From NCBI GenBank assembly GCA_902702965.1, contig CACRXP010000094.1, forward strand, positions 397,801 to 461,800: a stretch of 64,000 bases of DNA, written 5' to 3'. The notes under the pieces are model-generated. The model saw only the letters and a list, made by a program, of their open reading frames with translations, had not been told where the DNA came from and ran no database searches. Shown in pieces: positions 1 through 10,600 of the stretch (positions are counted from its first letter, which is position 1; each line of letters opens with the position of its first letter). The stretch is from Spirometra erinaceieuropaei. Its lineage: Eukaryota; Platyhelminthes; Cestoda; Diphyllobothriidea; Diphyllobothriidae. A program made the position numbers and the translations under genes.

Positions 1-960
1 TGTGTATGCAGCCGCGACTCATTGCAGCTGAACTGTCAAGGTCATCCACTGACAGAGACGCCGTAAACGAGGGCGCTTTTGTGGCAGCCAAATATTTTAC
101 AGTCTGATCATACCATACATCATCACAGACACCGTGTGGCATTTTGTGGGAAAACTTAATTATCCTAATTTGTGCTTGCCGAGCAAGTCACGTATTCGTC
201 AGTTTGTGCACAGCTTATTTTAGTTGTTTTTCAATGAAACCAAACAGCTTCTTGTGAAAAAAGGGTTCACTAGGTCGTCGATTTATTGATCAAGTTATAT
301 GTACGTGCATATTCGTTTTTAGCCGCAGCACCAACTGCCGTAAATGCCTGGTTTACACGCGAAAAAATTGATTGAAAAGGTAGTTTATACCCGTCCGATA
401 ACAAAGTAGCATCGCACATCTATACCTTGCTCATCATCGACAGATCATAACTCGAGTCCACATCAAGAAGCCTGCTTTACTTCAAGAGCCGAGTCAAGTA
501 ATTTGTAAGCATTAAACTTCCAAGATTCTTATTAAAAGGTCAATTTGGCAAATTATCTTCAGGCCTTAACAGTTACATAGACAATGAAAATATGCGAAGT
601 TCACAGGCCTTCATGAGTGACTCAGGGGCAATTAACACTCATCATTCACATGCCCCCCGAATGGCGAGGAGAGTTACAGTCATTGGGTCGCAGAGGGACA
701 GAAGGAGGAGGGTGATATAGGGTGTGTATAATGTTTGTTAGTCGGCTACATTGAGCACACATCACTGCCATCAGAGGGCTGAGGCGGCGAATAATCATCA
801 TTTGGGGTCGGCGTTGGCCACGGAAGACAGAGCGCCTGTGCCAGCGTCTTATGAAAACAGCGCTAGCCGTATAGCCACTGCCTCGGCAGTAGCTAGCACA
901 TCGCTCTAACACATCTTAATGCATTTGACAGATTTGAAAAATTCACTTGATCTAATCGCG
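1..960. other. No recognisable gene
   Basis: I see no exon-like reading frame with splice sites and no recognisable repeat. A minus-strand open frame of 88 codons at 646-912 has no recognisable domain and may be chance. Confidence 0.4.
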
Positions 961-1078
961 GTAAAAGTCGCCGGCTTCGGTGCGACTCGAACCCACGTCA
1001 GTAGGGGAAAATTTTTGGTGCAGCCAACGTTCTAGCCATCTGGGCTACGAGGTCCCACCGGGAGCCGTGAGTTTTATC
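961..1078 (-). repeat. tRNA-derived SINE (family B)
   Basis: Read on the minus strand the segment is tRNA-like: a box A-like stretch (CGTAGCCCAGATGGCTAGAA) and a box B-like stretch (GTGGGTTCGAGTCGCACC) about 45 bases apart. The acceptor stem does not close properly, so this is a tRNA-derived repeat and not a functional tRNA. A second copy lies at 33005-33118 with the same order of boxes and similar flanks. Confidence 0.6.
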
Positions 1079-1724
1079 ACATTTGCGTCAAGTTACCCGC
1101 CCCGCCTACTACAACGTATGAAATCTACCAATTCGAATACAGTACGCTGACTGCCATAGTTGGATTCCCTAAGCAATTAATATTGAGCCCATCAGATGGC
1201 TACTAGGCTCGTTTATTTACCTTGTGTTTTTGGCAGGTTACGTTAGCCTGGTAGTCAGCTGGTAGATTCTAGATTGACCGCTTAGGAGGTCCTGCTTAGG
1301 CAGTCAGCCAACTGTGTGGGATTAAGTGGATTCCATATTTGCAGTAGACTGGGCGATTAAATTGACACAACTGCGACAAAACCCACGGCTCCCGGTAAAT
1401 CCTCGTACACCAGGTGACTAGAGGATTGGCTCTACCTAAGTCATGTCTTTGCTGTCCTGAATACGAATCCCACTGGAGTCACTGACCTTTTACTGACTGG
1501 TTCGAATGAATTACTTAGATCTGAAAAACACCAATAAACATTTAAATACGAATTCTCAACGGTTGATAGTTGGGCAGCAGGAACACGGCCTTATCTGCCA
1601 ACCTATTCGGTGTATCGCGGGTGTCCAGCGTCCCCGATGTTATGACACACTTTGAACCGGGTGTGAGGTTACTAGGGACAACGGTAGCCTGGCTGACCGT
1701 TGATCCAGCGACCCCTTTGATCTC

Positions 1725-2075
1725 AGTTTTAGGTAGGGGCTCTGCCAAGTTTCTCTTCTTCAACCTTCTATCTCATGTGACGGCCCACATTTGCCCATTG
1801 ATTCAAAATGTCTTCCTGTCAATTTGTATCATTCCGCTTAGTACTGACGATCTTAGATTCTACAACAATCGATTACTTGTATTTGCTTCTTGATATTCTT
1901 TTGGGCCGGATGCTCAATTTTTCTGATGCATTGCATAGCCCGTCTTTGTCCTCCTCTAAGTCCTTTCTTACAAATTCACGCCGACCCTTGATAATAACTG
2001 CAGACTTTTATGCCATTATCGTCCACCATAGTCCCACTATTCTTCACACCCTACTGACGTTTACAGTTACCTAAT
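1725..2075 (+). repeat. Diverged direct repeat, copy 1
   Basis: This stretch aligns by eye with 3177-3530. Shared landmarks in the same order include a CATTCCGCTTAGTACTGA-like block, CTACAACA, a TTGTACTTGCTT-like block, CCCGTCTTT, a CTTGATA block and a CCATCATG-like block before a CACACCCTA/CACGTCCTA end. No coding function is evident. It may be the extended body of the adjacent SINE family or an older interspersed repeat. Confidence 0.45.
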
Positions 2076-2083
2076 TGGTTTAT

Positions 2084-2340
2084 CATCGGCAAAGAGAGGG
2101 GAGACTGGAGTGAACATTTCCGGCGTATAAGCTGTCGTCAGCCAGTCATATCCAACTCCGAAGTGTTAAAAAACAGGGGCTTAAACTCAAAACCTGTCAG
2201 TTAGAAGTCTGACGTCTCTAACCACTGAGACACGGGCTCGTTGTTCTGTCGCTTACGATCGTAAGTATAGAGCGGTAGAGGGGCGCTCACCGATCGCCTT
2301 TTCCGGCCTCACTCGCCCCGTTTTACTTTACTGGCCCGCT
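2084..2340 (-). repeat. tRNA-related SINE (family A)
   Basis: The copy matches the family best preserved at 48306-48555. In + orientation it shows GGGAGACTGG, a TCGTCAGCCAGTCATA block, a degenerate reverse box B, ACCACTGAGACACGGGCTCG (reverse of the tRNA-like head) and GGCGCTCACCGATCG. The pol III-like head lies on the minus strand. A short further fragment of the family continues at about 2380-2450. Confidence 0.6.
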
Positions 2341-2609
2341 CTCGAGTTCAAACAGCCGCCGCGCAGCGGCACATGATATAGGCAGAATGTTATTATGGGC
2401 AAAGACAGGAGAGTTGCGAAAATTCCCATAGCGGTATCAGAAGACGAGGTGGCGAGCATATGTAGCTTTCGATAAATTCTTGTCGGGCCAGTACAATTAT
2501 ATGGGAAAGGGGTAGAAGTAAAAACATATCAGTGATAAGATATGTCGATTAAAGTTCGCCTTAAAACAGCGGTCGCGTGCGGGAATGTGGAGGAGAGTTT
2601 AGGGGTTAT

Positions 2610-2740
2610 AGCAGTCACAGACAAGGGAGACTGCAATGGTCATTTCCAGCTTTTTAGTCGTCGCCAGCCAGTCATATCCATTTCCGAAGTGTGGAACTTC
2701 TGGTATCTATGCGACCAGTATTCGAACCCAGTTTAGTAAT
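2610..2740 (-). repeat. SINE family A fragment
   Basis: This partial copy begins with GACAAGGGAGACTGCAATGG and retains CGCCAGCCAGTCATATCC and the reverse box B region near TTCGAACCCAG. It is truncated before the tRNA-like head. Confidence 0.55.
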
Positions 2741-2954
2741 ATTCATATTAAGTGGTTTTATGTTTCATTTAGGAGAATGTTTGCTTTACCAAGCGCACGA
2801 CAGGTAGTTTCTCGTGTACTAGTGAAGGTTTTAATTCTTTGTCATTAATAAGAAGGTCTGACTGAATTCCAAAGTTCCTAGGCATAAAAGGTGGGACTTT
2901 TCCAAGTCGTGACAAACTTCATACATCCTGAGTTATTTTTAACTAGAAAGTCTA

Positions 2955-3115
2955 CATCAGTACTGACAAAGACAAGGGAAACTAAAATGACACTTTTTGA
3001 CTCATTAGCTCACGTCAATCAGCCATCAACAGTCTCGAGGTGTGCAGCCGAGGGCTCGTTATCCTGTTGGTTGTGATCGGGCAGCTACAATGGTACAGCG
3101 GTAAGAATCCTCCTT
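2955..3115 (-). repeat. SINE family A fragment
   Basis: The copy starts with GACAAAGACAAGGGAAACTA and has the CAATCAGCCAT block. It keeps the AGGGCTCGTTATCCTGTTGG end and a diverged GATCGGGCAGCTACAATGG, with the middle (reverse box B) deleted. Confidence 0.5.
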
Positions 3116-3176
3116 GACCCATACTTATGATTCTGGTTCTCATGCACTGCAACACAATATAATTGCTTTTGTTCTC

Positions 3177-3530
3177 TCTTTTAGGTAAGTACACTCCCCT
3201 TTCCGCTTCTCTAACTATCACATCCGACAACCCCATTACCCATTGAGTCGTCGACCGTAACAAACCTAAAAATGCATTCCTAACCATTCGTATCCATCCG
3301 CTTTGTACTGATAATCTCAGATCCTACAACAGGTGTTCATTTGTACTTGCTTTTAGATACATTTCCGTAAGAGAGGCTCAGTATTTCCAGTATCCTGCTT
3401 AACCCGTCTTTTAAATTCCTCCAATGTCTCTCTCGTAAATTAACTCTTCTCTTGATACTACGTGAAAATGTTTATAGCATCCCCATCCATCATGACACCA
3501 GTATTATTCACGTCCTAATTGGGTGCTTTG
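3177..3530 (+). repeat. Diverged direct repeat, copy 2
   Basis: Partner of 1725-2075 (see that entry). Divergence looks high, roughly 70-75 percent by eye, and both copies lie next to SINE A fragments. Confidence 0.45.
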
Positions 3531-4054
3531 TCAATCACCGAAGACTCCGCTTGTTTGTTAAAGACGCAGTAAGGATAGTTTAATTCACTCCAGTTCGTCC
3601 TTTAGGTTAGAAACCATCCTTCACGTGTATGCTGGACTCAAACCATCAGGAGCTACTGGTTTGTGGATCCAAATAGCTCTCAAAGACGTATGGGCTAGCG
3701 CTGTCGTTTGAACGCATACCCCTTCCCAGACAATGGATATTAATGATGATATTGCGACGTTTTCTAGGTGCAATTGTGCTTTACATAATCTAGCAAAAGT
3801 AGATTTAGCCATTGACTAAGAGAGCATTCCCACTGCATTCCTGAGGCCCGCCAACAATTAATATTGAGACTTAATTCCGAATATCCTCACAGATGAAATG
3901 AGAAAATTCCGATATCTTGCTTATTTCGAATTCTGGTTTCTGTGAAACTTTGAGTATTCGATCCCAGTTTAAGGTGCTCGAACTCTCTAAAAGTCTATTG
4001 ACAAGGGCCATGCCATTCCCTTTCTAGAACCGTTGCTGAGACTTTGCCTAAGCG

Positions 4055-4440
4055 GAGTAATTAGCCATGGGGCGAGCGCACATGTGAGCATTGTTCCAAA
4101 CACCAGAGTCGGTCGATCAATGATCACACCAACATCCAACGCATGTGATGAACTTGCAACAATTAACGACGCGAATGTCGACCATCAAACAGTCATTACA
4201 TTGATGATGGACGGAGCCGCGAGTATTCATAGGTTTGCAGTAGCATGGCGACTGCATCCTTTGAATACTGCGGCCCCATGTGCATTAACCATTCGTATGT
4301 TTTTGTCTCTGATTATGGGTTCAAGGCGAAATCCGAAACTTCAGGCGAATAAATATCTTCTCCCGATGATCGTGTCTTTTTCTTCACGATTTTCTCTTGT
4401 CTTGAAGAGGGTGTGTGCATCACAGAATGCATGATTAGTG
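4055..4440 (+). mobile_element. PLE 3' terminal fragment
   Basis: This is the non-coding 3' end of a Penelope-like element on the plus strand. It aligns with the region downstream of the GIY-YIG frame at 6960-7290 and with the reverse complement of 34105-34368. Shared blocks include ATCACACCAACATCCAACGC, CAGCAATTAAC-like and CCATCAAAC motifs, a GCAGTAGCATGGCGACTGCA block and a hammerhead-like end. The ribozyme-like core at 4308-4355 is degenerate (CUGAUUA, stem II GGGUUC/GAAAUCC, GAAACUUC). No protein is encoded. Confidence 0.65.
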
Positions 4441-4594
4441 TTTTCTTTTCTACTGCTAAAGGTTTTATCTCTTTATAAACAATACGACAATTCGACTGAA
4501 TTCAAAGCTCAAAGGTATTGAAGGAACAGCTTTTTCCACGATATGACATACCCGATACATCCTGGGCTAACTCTGACTAAAAGGCCTGCAGCAT

Positions 4595-4840
4595 TACTTA
4601 CAAAGGTAAGGGAGACTGGCATGGTCATTCCCGGCTTGTCAGCCGTCATCAGCCAGTCGTTACTAACCCAGAGGTGCGTAACCCCTGGGGCTTGATCTCG
4701 CGACCTACTGGCTAAAATTCCAACGCCGTAACTACTGAATTATGGGCTCGTTGTCCTGTGGACTGCGATCGACCATATACAATGGTAAAGGCAACGCTCA
4801 CCGATCTCGTTACGGACCTCATTCGTTCCGTTGTGCTTTG
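4595..4840 (-). repeat. SINE family A, near-complete copy
   Basis: It runs from an AAGGTAAGGGAGACTGG block through CATCAGCCAGTCG, a reverse box B (CTTGATCTCGCGACCTACTG), TACTGAATTATGGGCTCGTT and CGCTCACCGATCTCG to a CATTCGTTCCGTTGTGC end. The tRNA-like head is on the minus strand. Confidence 0.65.
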
Positions 4841-6330
4841 GGAAAGTTTCTTTATCCACACAGCCTGACTCAACTTTGGTTGTCGCCTGTCGAGTGTAGG
4901 CGTACCAAGTTTCCGTCATTCCACCTTCTCCATCCCGCTAAGATGGTAATTCGACAAATACATCTTTTTATTTCATTTTTGACTCGATGGCTTTCGACAT
5001 GTTTTGTCTTGGAAATTCTGATCATCTTCTGATAGAAGCACGTTATTTCTTTCGTACAGCGCTGCCGAATCCCCCAACCGTACACAGTTCTTACTTCTTT
5101 CCAACACCAAACGTTAAGTAGCCCGGCCAGACTTATTTCCCACATGCCAGAAGCGGTTTAACTTCGGTTTTCGAGTTGGATCTTTGCGGTGTGACCCTAT
5201 GTAATGTTTTGGCACTTAAGGATGACAGTGAAGTAGAAGTTTTTATCATTTAGTGCAGCAGGGTACGCTGAGCCGTCCGGTCAACGTAAAAGTAGGTAGT
5301 GCAATTTCTATTAATTAGCAAGTCGTACGGTAAGACATAGAGCCAGGGTTTGAGAACTTGTCCGACCTGCGGCCGCTAATGCGAGGTTTTATCTACATCC
5401 CCGATTCCATGATGCAAATTCTGAGCGGTGACGTGCGCGGGTGGCTAGAATGGATTGCCTGATTGCTGTAAATAGGTCTGCATCAGGCGTTTGCACCACT
5501 CGAGCTAGAAATACTAAAAAACCGGACATAATTCAAAGAGCGTCTGTAAAATCCAATTTTTATGCAAACCTGGCTGACAACATCACTACGCAGAAGCAAC
5601 TACACTTGAAAAGACGAAAAAATAGCTAAGAGGGCGATACATCAACTGAGTCCGGAGTACCGTGATCAGAACTTGGAATTCATCTGAGTGAAGGCGGAAT
5701 AGGGAAGGCGCACGAACTCTGGTACAGTGCGGGAGAGACTGTTCCGGCCGGCCAACTCCAAGAGGAAGCGCAGCGAGCGTAGACTGGTGGGCTGTTTGCC
5801 GTCTATGTCACGGATGCCCTTCTCTAGTGCGGTATCTGCCACGAAAACAACGCGACCGGATCGTGAAAGTAACTTGTCCTTTGGTTCGGCGAGTAGATGT
5901 GCAATAACAAGACCCGTCAGTTCCGGTGATTCACCTAAAGGGAGGAAAGCGACGTATCAGAGTGAGGAAAGAAATGTAAGGTCAGCAGTCCCGACAGAGT
6001 CCGCCTACGCGCTATGACAATATGTTGCTTATTCATCCCTGTAAAGATTGACATGTAAACATGTAGACCGCACTCAGCCATCGGGAGATAAGTCGAGCAA
6101 ACACGACGTGACACAAAAATACCCACATTTCGCACCTGCCCCATACGAGTAAGGAAATGAACGGTGATAACTAACTTACTCCGATGCCAAAGGTATCCAA
6201 GCTACTAAGCCCTTATTCCTATAAGTGGCTCGGGCGAGTGAATCGTCAAACACCGGACACACCCAAAATCAGCTTGAACAGTAGGCCTCAATTTCTCGAA
6301 CAGCTTTATTGTCCTACTGATGGCCCAATA
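4841..6330. other. No recognisable gene
   Basis: The first ~250 bases may extend the SINE A body, since a CCAAGTTTC..CACCTTCTC block recurs near 1748. The open frames at 5441-5629 and 5727-6017 (+) lack recognisable domains and splice context. Confidence 0.35.
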
Positions 6331-6339
6331 GATTCAGAC

Positions 6340-7300
6340 TCGGATACATTCAGTCATTGCAAAAACTGCGGAACAAGGGTTTTACTCGCCTGATGTTTGG
6401 GATTTTCACTTGAACCTATCAACAGAGAGTCACAGAAACAGTGCATGCGCAAACGAATAGAGTGAAAAAATCGTACTGACTCCAAATTCTGGCGAGCGAT
6501 CCCGCACATCAAGAACGTCTCCGAGGCTGTTAGTTGCCTCCTAGCACTACTCGGGATTGGAGTTAAACACAAATCGCAGTCCACCGCAAGGCTTCAGGTG
6601 ATGAGACCAAAAGACCCAGTGCCACGGCAAAAAACATCCGGAGTCGTTTACCGGATCCGGTGCATTTGTGGACAAAGCAACTACGTCGGAGAAACCGGAA
6701 AACCGCTCCGGACGCAAATCGCCGAACACGCGGCAGCGGTGCGGAGAAATGACGTCAACTCTCACGTCACCCCCCATTCTACGAGACCCGGCGTCACATT
6801 CAAGTTCGAGGCCGAACTTCTCGTGAGAGAGGATAATCGCTTGAGCCGCGAGTTACTTAAGTCATGGTTCAGGGGACGCCAGTCTATCATGAAAAGTGAC
6901 GACAGCCTCACTTCATATTCTGTGCTGAGGCATGGGCTGGCCAAAGTAATTAACCACACGGGCAGTGCGCAGACCAGTGAACCAGATGGCCGAGCAATCA
7001 TCACACCAGCATCCAACACGGGTAATGAGATTTCAGCAATTAACAACTAGCATGCCGGCCATCAAGCAATTAGCGCACCAGCGGGCAACAACGCTTGTTG
7101 AAGGGCAGAGCGGTTAATCATCAAAGGTATGCGGTAGTATAGTGACTGCATCATATAAATAATGCAATTTTCTGTGCGCAAATCACCCGTTTCTACCACT
7201 GTCTGTGATGATGGGTTCGAGTAAGAATCCGAAGCGTCCGTCGAATAAAGCACTTATTCCGCGATCGTTTCATCTTCTTATCAACTTTTTCCCAGAACTA
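6340..7300 (+). mobile_element. Mini-PLE: terminus, GIY-YIG ORF, terminus
   Basis: The element has a degenerate antisense terminus at 6350-6430 (CGCCTGATGTTTGGGATTTT, relative of CTGACGTTTCGGATTC). A coding remnant follows at about 6470-7050, then a sense terminus to about 7300 with a degenerate hammerhead (7206-7250: UGUGAUGAUGGGUUCGAG.., GAAG instead of GAAA). Everything upstream of the RT-endonuclease linker is absent. The same layout recurs at 14100-15475 and 47280-48245, so it is either a favoured 5'-truncation product or a non-autonomous lineage. Confidence 0.65.
6478..7050 (+). pseudogene. PLE GIY-YIG endonuclease fragment
   Basis: The frame opens in the linker before the endonuclease (HIKNVSEAV, then GIGVKHKS) and continues through MRPKDPVPRQ and SGVVYRIRC. 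GIY-YIG hallmarks are visible: VYRI (GIY equivalent), a Cys pair RCIC, NYVGETGK (YIG equivalent), the RTQIAEH helix and a late KSWF block corresponding to EAW. In the RTQIAEH helix the conserved Arg of the family is shifted. The reverse transcriptase is absent, so this is a fragment of a longer polyprotein rather than a host gene. The extended C-terminal tail to residue ~150 reads into terminal non-coding sequence. Whether the endonuclease is active is unknown; several family residues look eroded. Confidence 0.7.
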
Positions 7301-7514
7301 GCATCTTCGCTTGTATCGACCTACCTCCATTGTCTAATAAAAACTAAAGATTAGAGAGGTTGTTGAATGTTATGCGTAACTTCTGACAACAACGGCAGGG
7401 CGCATGGATTTGAGCCTGACAATAATTTAGAAAGGACCTGCTGAGTGCCGCCGTATGGAGCATGAAGAAGATGGGGAAAAGGAATTGAATCAAGCATGAA
7501 AAGGGGACAGGTAC

Positions 7515-7679
7515 CTCTTTCTTCTAAGAGCGTGAATCGAGAATCGCGGTTCGCCGCATGCTCCAGCATATGCTCTGTCTTGACCATACCGGGCCAGAGT
7601 GAAATAACTGCCACATCTTTCTTTTTCTCTTGAAGTTCGTGAGCCATATCGGCAGCCATGCGATCCATCGCGGCCTTAC
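7515..7679 (-). CDS. DHRS1-like exon 3
   Basis: The acceptor is a pyrimidine-rich TTTCTTTTTCAG ending at 7680; the donor GT is at 7514-7513 (AGAG|GTACCT). The exon enters in phase 1, so the split Gly codon restores YGVGK with exon 2, and it leaves in phase 1. It encodes KAAMDRMAADMAHEL, SLWPGMVKTEHM and LLEER. This covers the catalytic Lys and the post-catalytic SLWPG loop that shapes the cofactor and substrate pocket. Confidence 0.88.
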
Positions 7680-10600
7680 CTGAAAAAGAAACAGGAAATA
7701 AAGACGCAGTTGCACAACCGTTTACATGCGTAATTGACGATTTTATTTGCACCTTCAGTGTTACGTCATCAAAAACAATGAAGTGGGGCAAAAAAGCAGT
7801 GAAAACAGTCACGCAAGTGGACAAAACCACTGGCGAAGTAGCTAAAAGTATAAGATAAAAACACAAGCATATTGCGCAGACGATCAAGTCCATTGGTAAG
7901 CGACACCATCGATTGCGAGCTCCATTGAACAGCCTTTGGGCGGTCCAACAGCTGACGTTTGTCACCAGCTGGGCTATGAAGCCTACGTCCCACTGTCTTC
8001 CATAAATTAATAACCTGTGTTCATCTGCAGATATTGGAAGTATGACGTGTTTGGCGAAAAACTGGCAAAAATGAAGCCAGAAAGGAAATAGTCAAGCTCA
8101 GTTTGCGAAAAACACCTTACGGCAACAAGCAGTTGCATAAGATAGCTCAACCAGCGATGCCGACAGTGTCCACCGTGTGCTCCACAGCAAAGTGACGCAG
8201 GAACGGGAAATTGTGCGTGACTTAGTTTATAGTGAAAGCGGACTTTCACAGCACCTATCGCACTCCCCCCTCCTCCCCCCACCTTGGCCCGGTGTCAAGA
8301 AGGGGTCAAGACGACCGGAGGCGGGGGAGGGCGCAGCTGGATAGCACGGTCGGGCATGCGCATTGACGCTGCACGCCACGCCCTCTGGCCCACACGGCAA
8401 ATGGCTAAGTTTTTGACCGAACAACGGTGGGAGTGGTGGGGGGGGGGGGGGCTGCCGGGGTGCGTGACGTCCGCTGGCACCCGGATCTGCTACCCCCCCC
8501 CTGAAATGTTAGTGTTTGTTATGGTGCGCAATATGATAACGCCTCTCAGAATACAATATGGTCCCCGCGTTGGTTCAGCACATCTAACGCATGACCAGTT
8601 TGGACGACACAACGAGTTGTTTACATGCTGGCGTAAATTCCGCTTTGAACAATGCTGTAGAGCCTGGCAGAAGTAGACCCAATAAAGAAGACCCTGACTT
8701 AGTATGCGGTACGTATACGACATTAGAAGTCAGAAATAAGTCCACAATTATGTGATTCAGAATTCGAAAGAGTAGTGACCTGTTCTGGTTTCCGTTGTTG
8801 AGGTTAGGATAAGCTTCGACCACAGCCATCACAGTTTATAATCATTTCACGTTCTCTCAAGTCGATTTCGAATGGAGCTCTGCCTATCGATGCTCCTAGC
8901 TAATAATCCCTATCGGCATGTGGACATTCTAACTGTTCATTTTCTGTAATTTAGACTATCCCGAAGGGATCACCCGAAACAAGGCTACGGTGGGTCATGG
9001 CAGAGAGTCGCTTGGCTTCCTGTTCAAGTCATATCCCCACCTGTGTAGAGAAATAGGCAGTAGTAACCATTCACAATGACGCTATTACCAAGAAATCCTT
9101 CAACGGACGAGGAAATATGCACCGAAGAGAAAGTATGCTTTCTATCAAAGTAACGAAATAGGTCGCAATAATGATTAGCAGGAGGTACGCCTTACAGTTA
9201 CTTTATTCCTCCTGACCTTCTAGCCTTTTCCGTGGACGTCCTTGTTCACTTTTGCAGTAGACACAGAGACAGACATCACTTAACCAGCGTTAATGCTTAT
9301 TTTGCCGCAATAATATTCTAAAAAAGAGTGAACGCCCCGATGCTCAGCCGTTCAATAACTCTTCTTGACAGAGTCGCCAAACCAGAACTCAACATAACTG
9401 CAGAAGTAGAGAAGTGTATTGACGTATTCTAACGGCACATGTAAGGCAGCCAAAGGGCCGTACGGGGAAGTCGAAGGTCGGACTGCGGTTTGACCAATCA
9501 AATACTGTCCTTGGGTGGTTAGTGTGCCAGTTGGACTTCTGACTAATTTAGCTGATTGGATAACCCTCCAGGCCTGTCGGGAGGTAGAGCGACATCAGCG
9601 CGTGCACGTCATGTGGACGGATAATCAGGAAGGCGAAGTGAGCGAGTCGGTTAGGGCGCTTACTCCTAACATCTCCCTCCTTACGATTCAATAGCACGAT
9701 TTGTGCCAAGGGTCCATTTGAAATGGCATGATTTGGGTTAGTTTTCGGCCTGATCGTCTAAGTGGTCTCTTGTCATGGCTCTGGTTAATCGAATGTGTCC
9801 AGTAGTAGTTCCGGTAGTTGATTTAGGCCTGGATTCGGCATTTCAATGAATTCAGCGTGTTTCAACGGATTCGTGTGGCGTACCCAAATTTCCGATCCGA
9901 AAAGAATCGCGTAGTCGTCGCCTTCCAGGCGTCCACTTCTCCTGATTCCTCCTGTAGCCTTTTGCCACCACTTCACCTGGAGGGGACGACCGTTTCTGAG
10001 CTCCGTGGCATCGGTTGAATTACCCTCTCGTTGAAGTCGGGTGGGATATTTCACGCAAAATATCCTGCTATTTGCCGATCGATGGCGTTGCGTGAATGGC
10101 GTCGAATGGTGTGCGAAGTCGCCTTTGCATGAAAGTATCAGTAGATGAGGCGCCGTTAAGGAAACTCGGGTTCGGGGTTGTCTCATAGTTCGACAAAAGT
10201 ATCCACTCCCCCCCCCCCCTTTGACTTCTGGAGTGCCCGTTCGGAAGTGTCACGAAAAGGCTCAACCTGGCGGTTGGAATGAAGGTGAAACGATAACGAA
10301 CGCAAGTGATTATTGTTTGCCTGCTCACCGAATTAGACGGAGGCGTCTGGTGTAAATTGTCCTCTGTTACAGTGCGTGACCTATCGGATAAAGTGTATGC
10401 CGAAATTCTGAAATGCGTTTTCGATTAGGACGGATTACTTAGGTGGGGTTGTAAGGTTGCTTATCAAGCAACATACTCCCATAGTATTGCGGACTTGCCA
10501 GGATTTTGGCTCTTGAATGCACTTCATTTCGACCTCCTCCGGGAACCACACTTAATAAAAATGACTACCTAAGTAGCATGCAGTTTTCACATTTATTTTC

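Noticed and set aside
1..7514. Search for the missing C-terminal DHRS1 exons
   Set aside because: No minus-strand frame here shows the expected GK-x-V-x-ALA-x-D-type block, so the exons are probably left of the window.
7351..7965. 204-codon minus-strand ORF as a complete gene
   Set aside because: Only its middle (7679-7515) is DHRS1 exon 3. The rest runs through intron sequence beyond clear splice sites.
9785..10186. 133-codon minus ORF as a further DHRS1 exon
   Set aside because: It lies between exons 2 and 3, which already join in perfect phase and restore YGVGK, and it has no SDR motif.
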